Source: Desulfobacteraceae bacterium | Lineage (GTDB): Bacteria; Desulfobacterota; Desulfobacteria; Desulfobacterales; Desulfobacteraceae | DNA length: 5,821 bases | Assembly (NCBI GenBank): GCA_003354055.1 | Contig: PIVQ01000486.1 | Coordinates: 1-5,821 of the forward strand | Reading direction: 5' to 3' | Notes under the pieces: model-generated | Databases searched by the model: none | Told to the model about the DNA's origin: nothing | What the model saw: the letters and a program-made list of their open reading frames with translations, nothing else | Shown here: positions 5,705 to 5,821 of the stretch, piece by piece | Layout of the letters: every line of letters begins with the position of its first letter | Numbering within the stretch: position 1 is the first letter of the stretch | Position numbers and translations under genes: made by a program

Positions 5705-5821
5705 ATGAATGTGTTACGCAAATGGATCCAGGTTCTGTTTTTCTTTATTACCAATGGATATTGGAATTTCCCAAACACTCGTGCCATATACAAAGGCCCC
5801 CTGAAAGTAATCTGTTCACCC
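5705..5821 (+). CDS. Membrane 4Fe-4S binding protein, NapH-like, 5' fragment
   Basis: Only the first 39 codons are in the window and the frame is open at the right edge. The start, ATG 5705, follows the previous stop by three bases. The peptide begins with a basic amphipathic stretch (MNVLRKW), then a hydrophobic stretch (VLFFFITNGYWNF) and IYKGPLKVICSP. This resembles the N terminus of NapH/COG0348-type polytopic proteins with cytoplasmic 4Fe-4S ferredoxin motifs, where a Cys-Pro segment follows the first helix. Such proteins move electrons between quinol or cytoplasmic donors and periplasmic partners. The upstream GGGAT at 5690 is a weak ribosome site. The family call rests on the short start and on the neighbours, so it is moderate; its ferredoxin cysteines lie outside the window. 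Confidence 0.6.
   Translation, partial: MNVLRKWIQVLFFFITNGYWNFPNTRAIYKGPLKVICSP

Overview
The window looks like chromosomal DNA of an anaerobic bacterium, most plausibly a sulfate-reducing or related Desulfobacterota (deltaproteobacterial) organism. This is inferred from gene content: a radical SAM protein, an ADP-forming acyl-CoA synthetase, and a TlpA / CXXC micro-protein / membrane 4Fe-4S cluster, with moderate GC. No species can be named from the sequence. All genes lie on the + strand. I see no tRNA, rRNA, CRISPR array, insertion sequence or integrase.

Left block (1-3242). A radical SAM protein with a cysteine-rich C-terminal half is followed 65 bases later by a 707-residue nucleotide-forming acyl-CoA synthetase, in which the ATP-grasp (beta) part precedes the CoA-binding/phospho-histidine (alpha) part. 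The short gap between them is mostly an 11-bp tandem repeat that begins inside the first gene's stop region.

Boundary (3243-3357). Just after the synthetase's double stop comes a 12-bp-stem inverted repeat, then a sigma70-like promoter whose spacer contains a small dyad. A new transcription unit probably starts here. The DNA from here to about 3930 is visibly more AT-rich.

Right block (3358-5821). First comes an unrecognised secreted protein with seven cysteines before its end and one as its last residue. Next are a four-helix DsbB/BdbC-type oxidase and a membrane-anchored DsbA/BdbD-type thiol oxidase with a CETC active site, joined by an ATGA overlap. Then come a TlpA/ResA lipoprotein with a CPPC active site, a 51-residue one-helix protein ending in a CXXC motif (also joined by ATGA), and the start of a membrane 4Fe-4S protein of NapH type that is cut by the window edge. 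The first pair would insert disulfides into exported proteins. The last three look like a possible electron route from the membrane to a periplasmic thioredoxin. The window therefore places an oxidative and a putative reductive thiol system side by side, next to a cysteine-rich secreted protein that could be a client. This combined reading is the main point of interest and is an inference.
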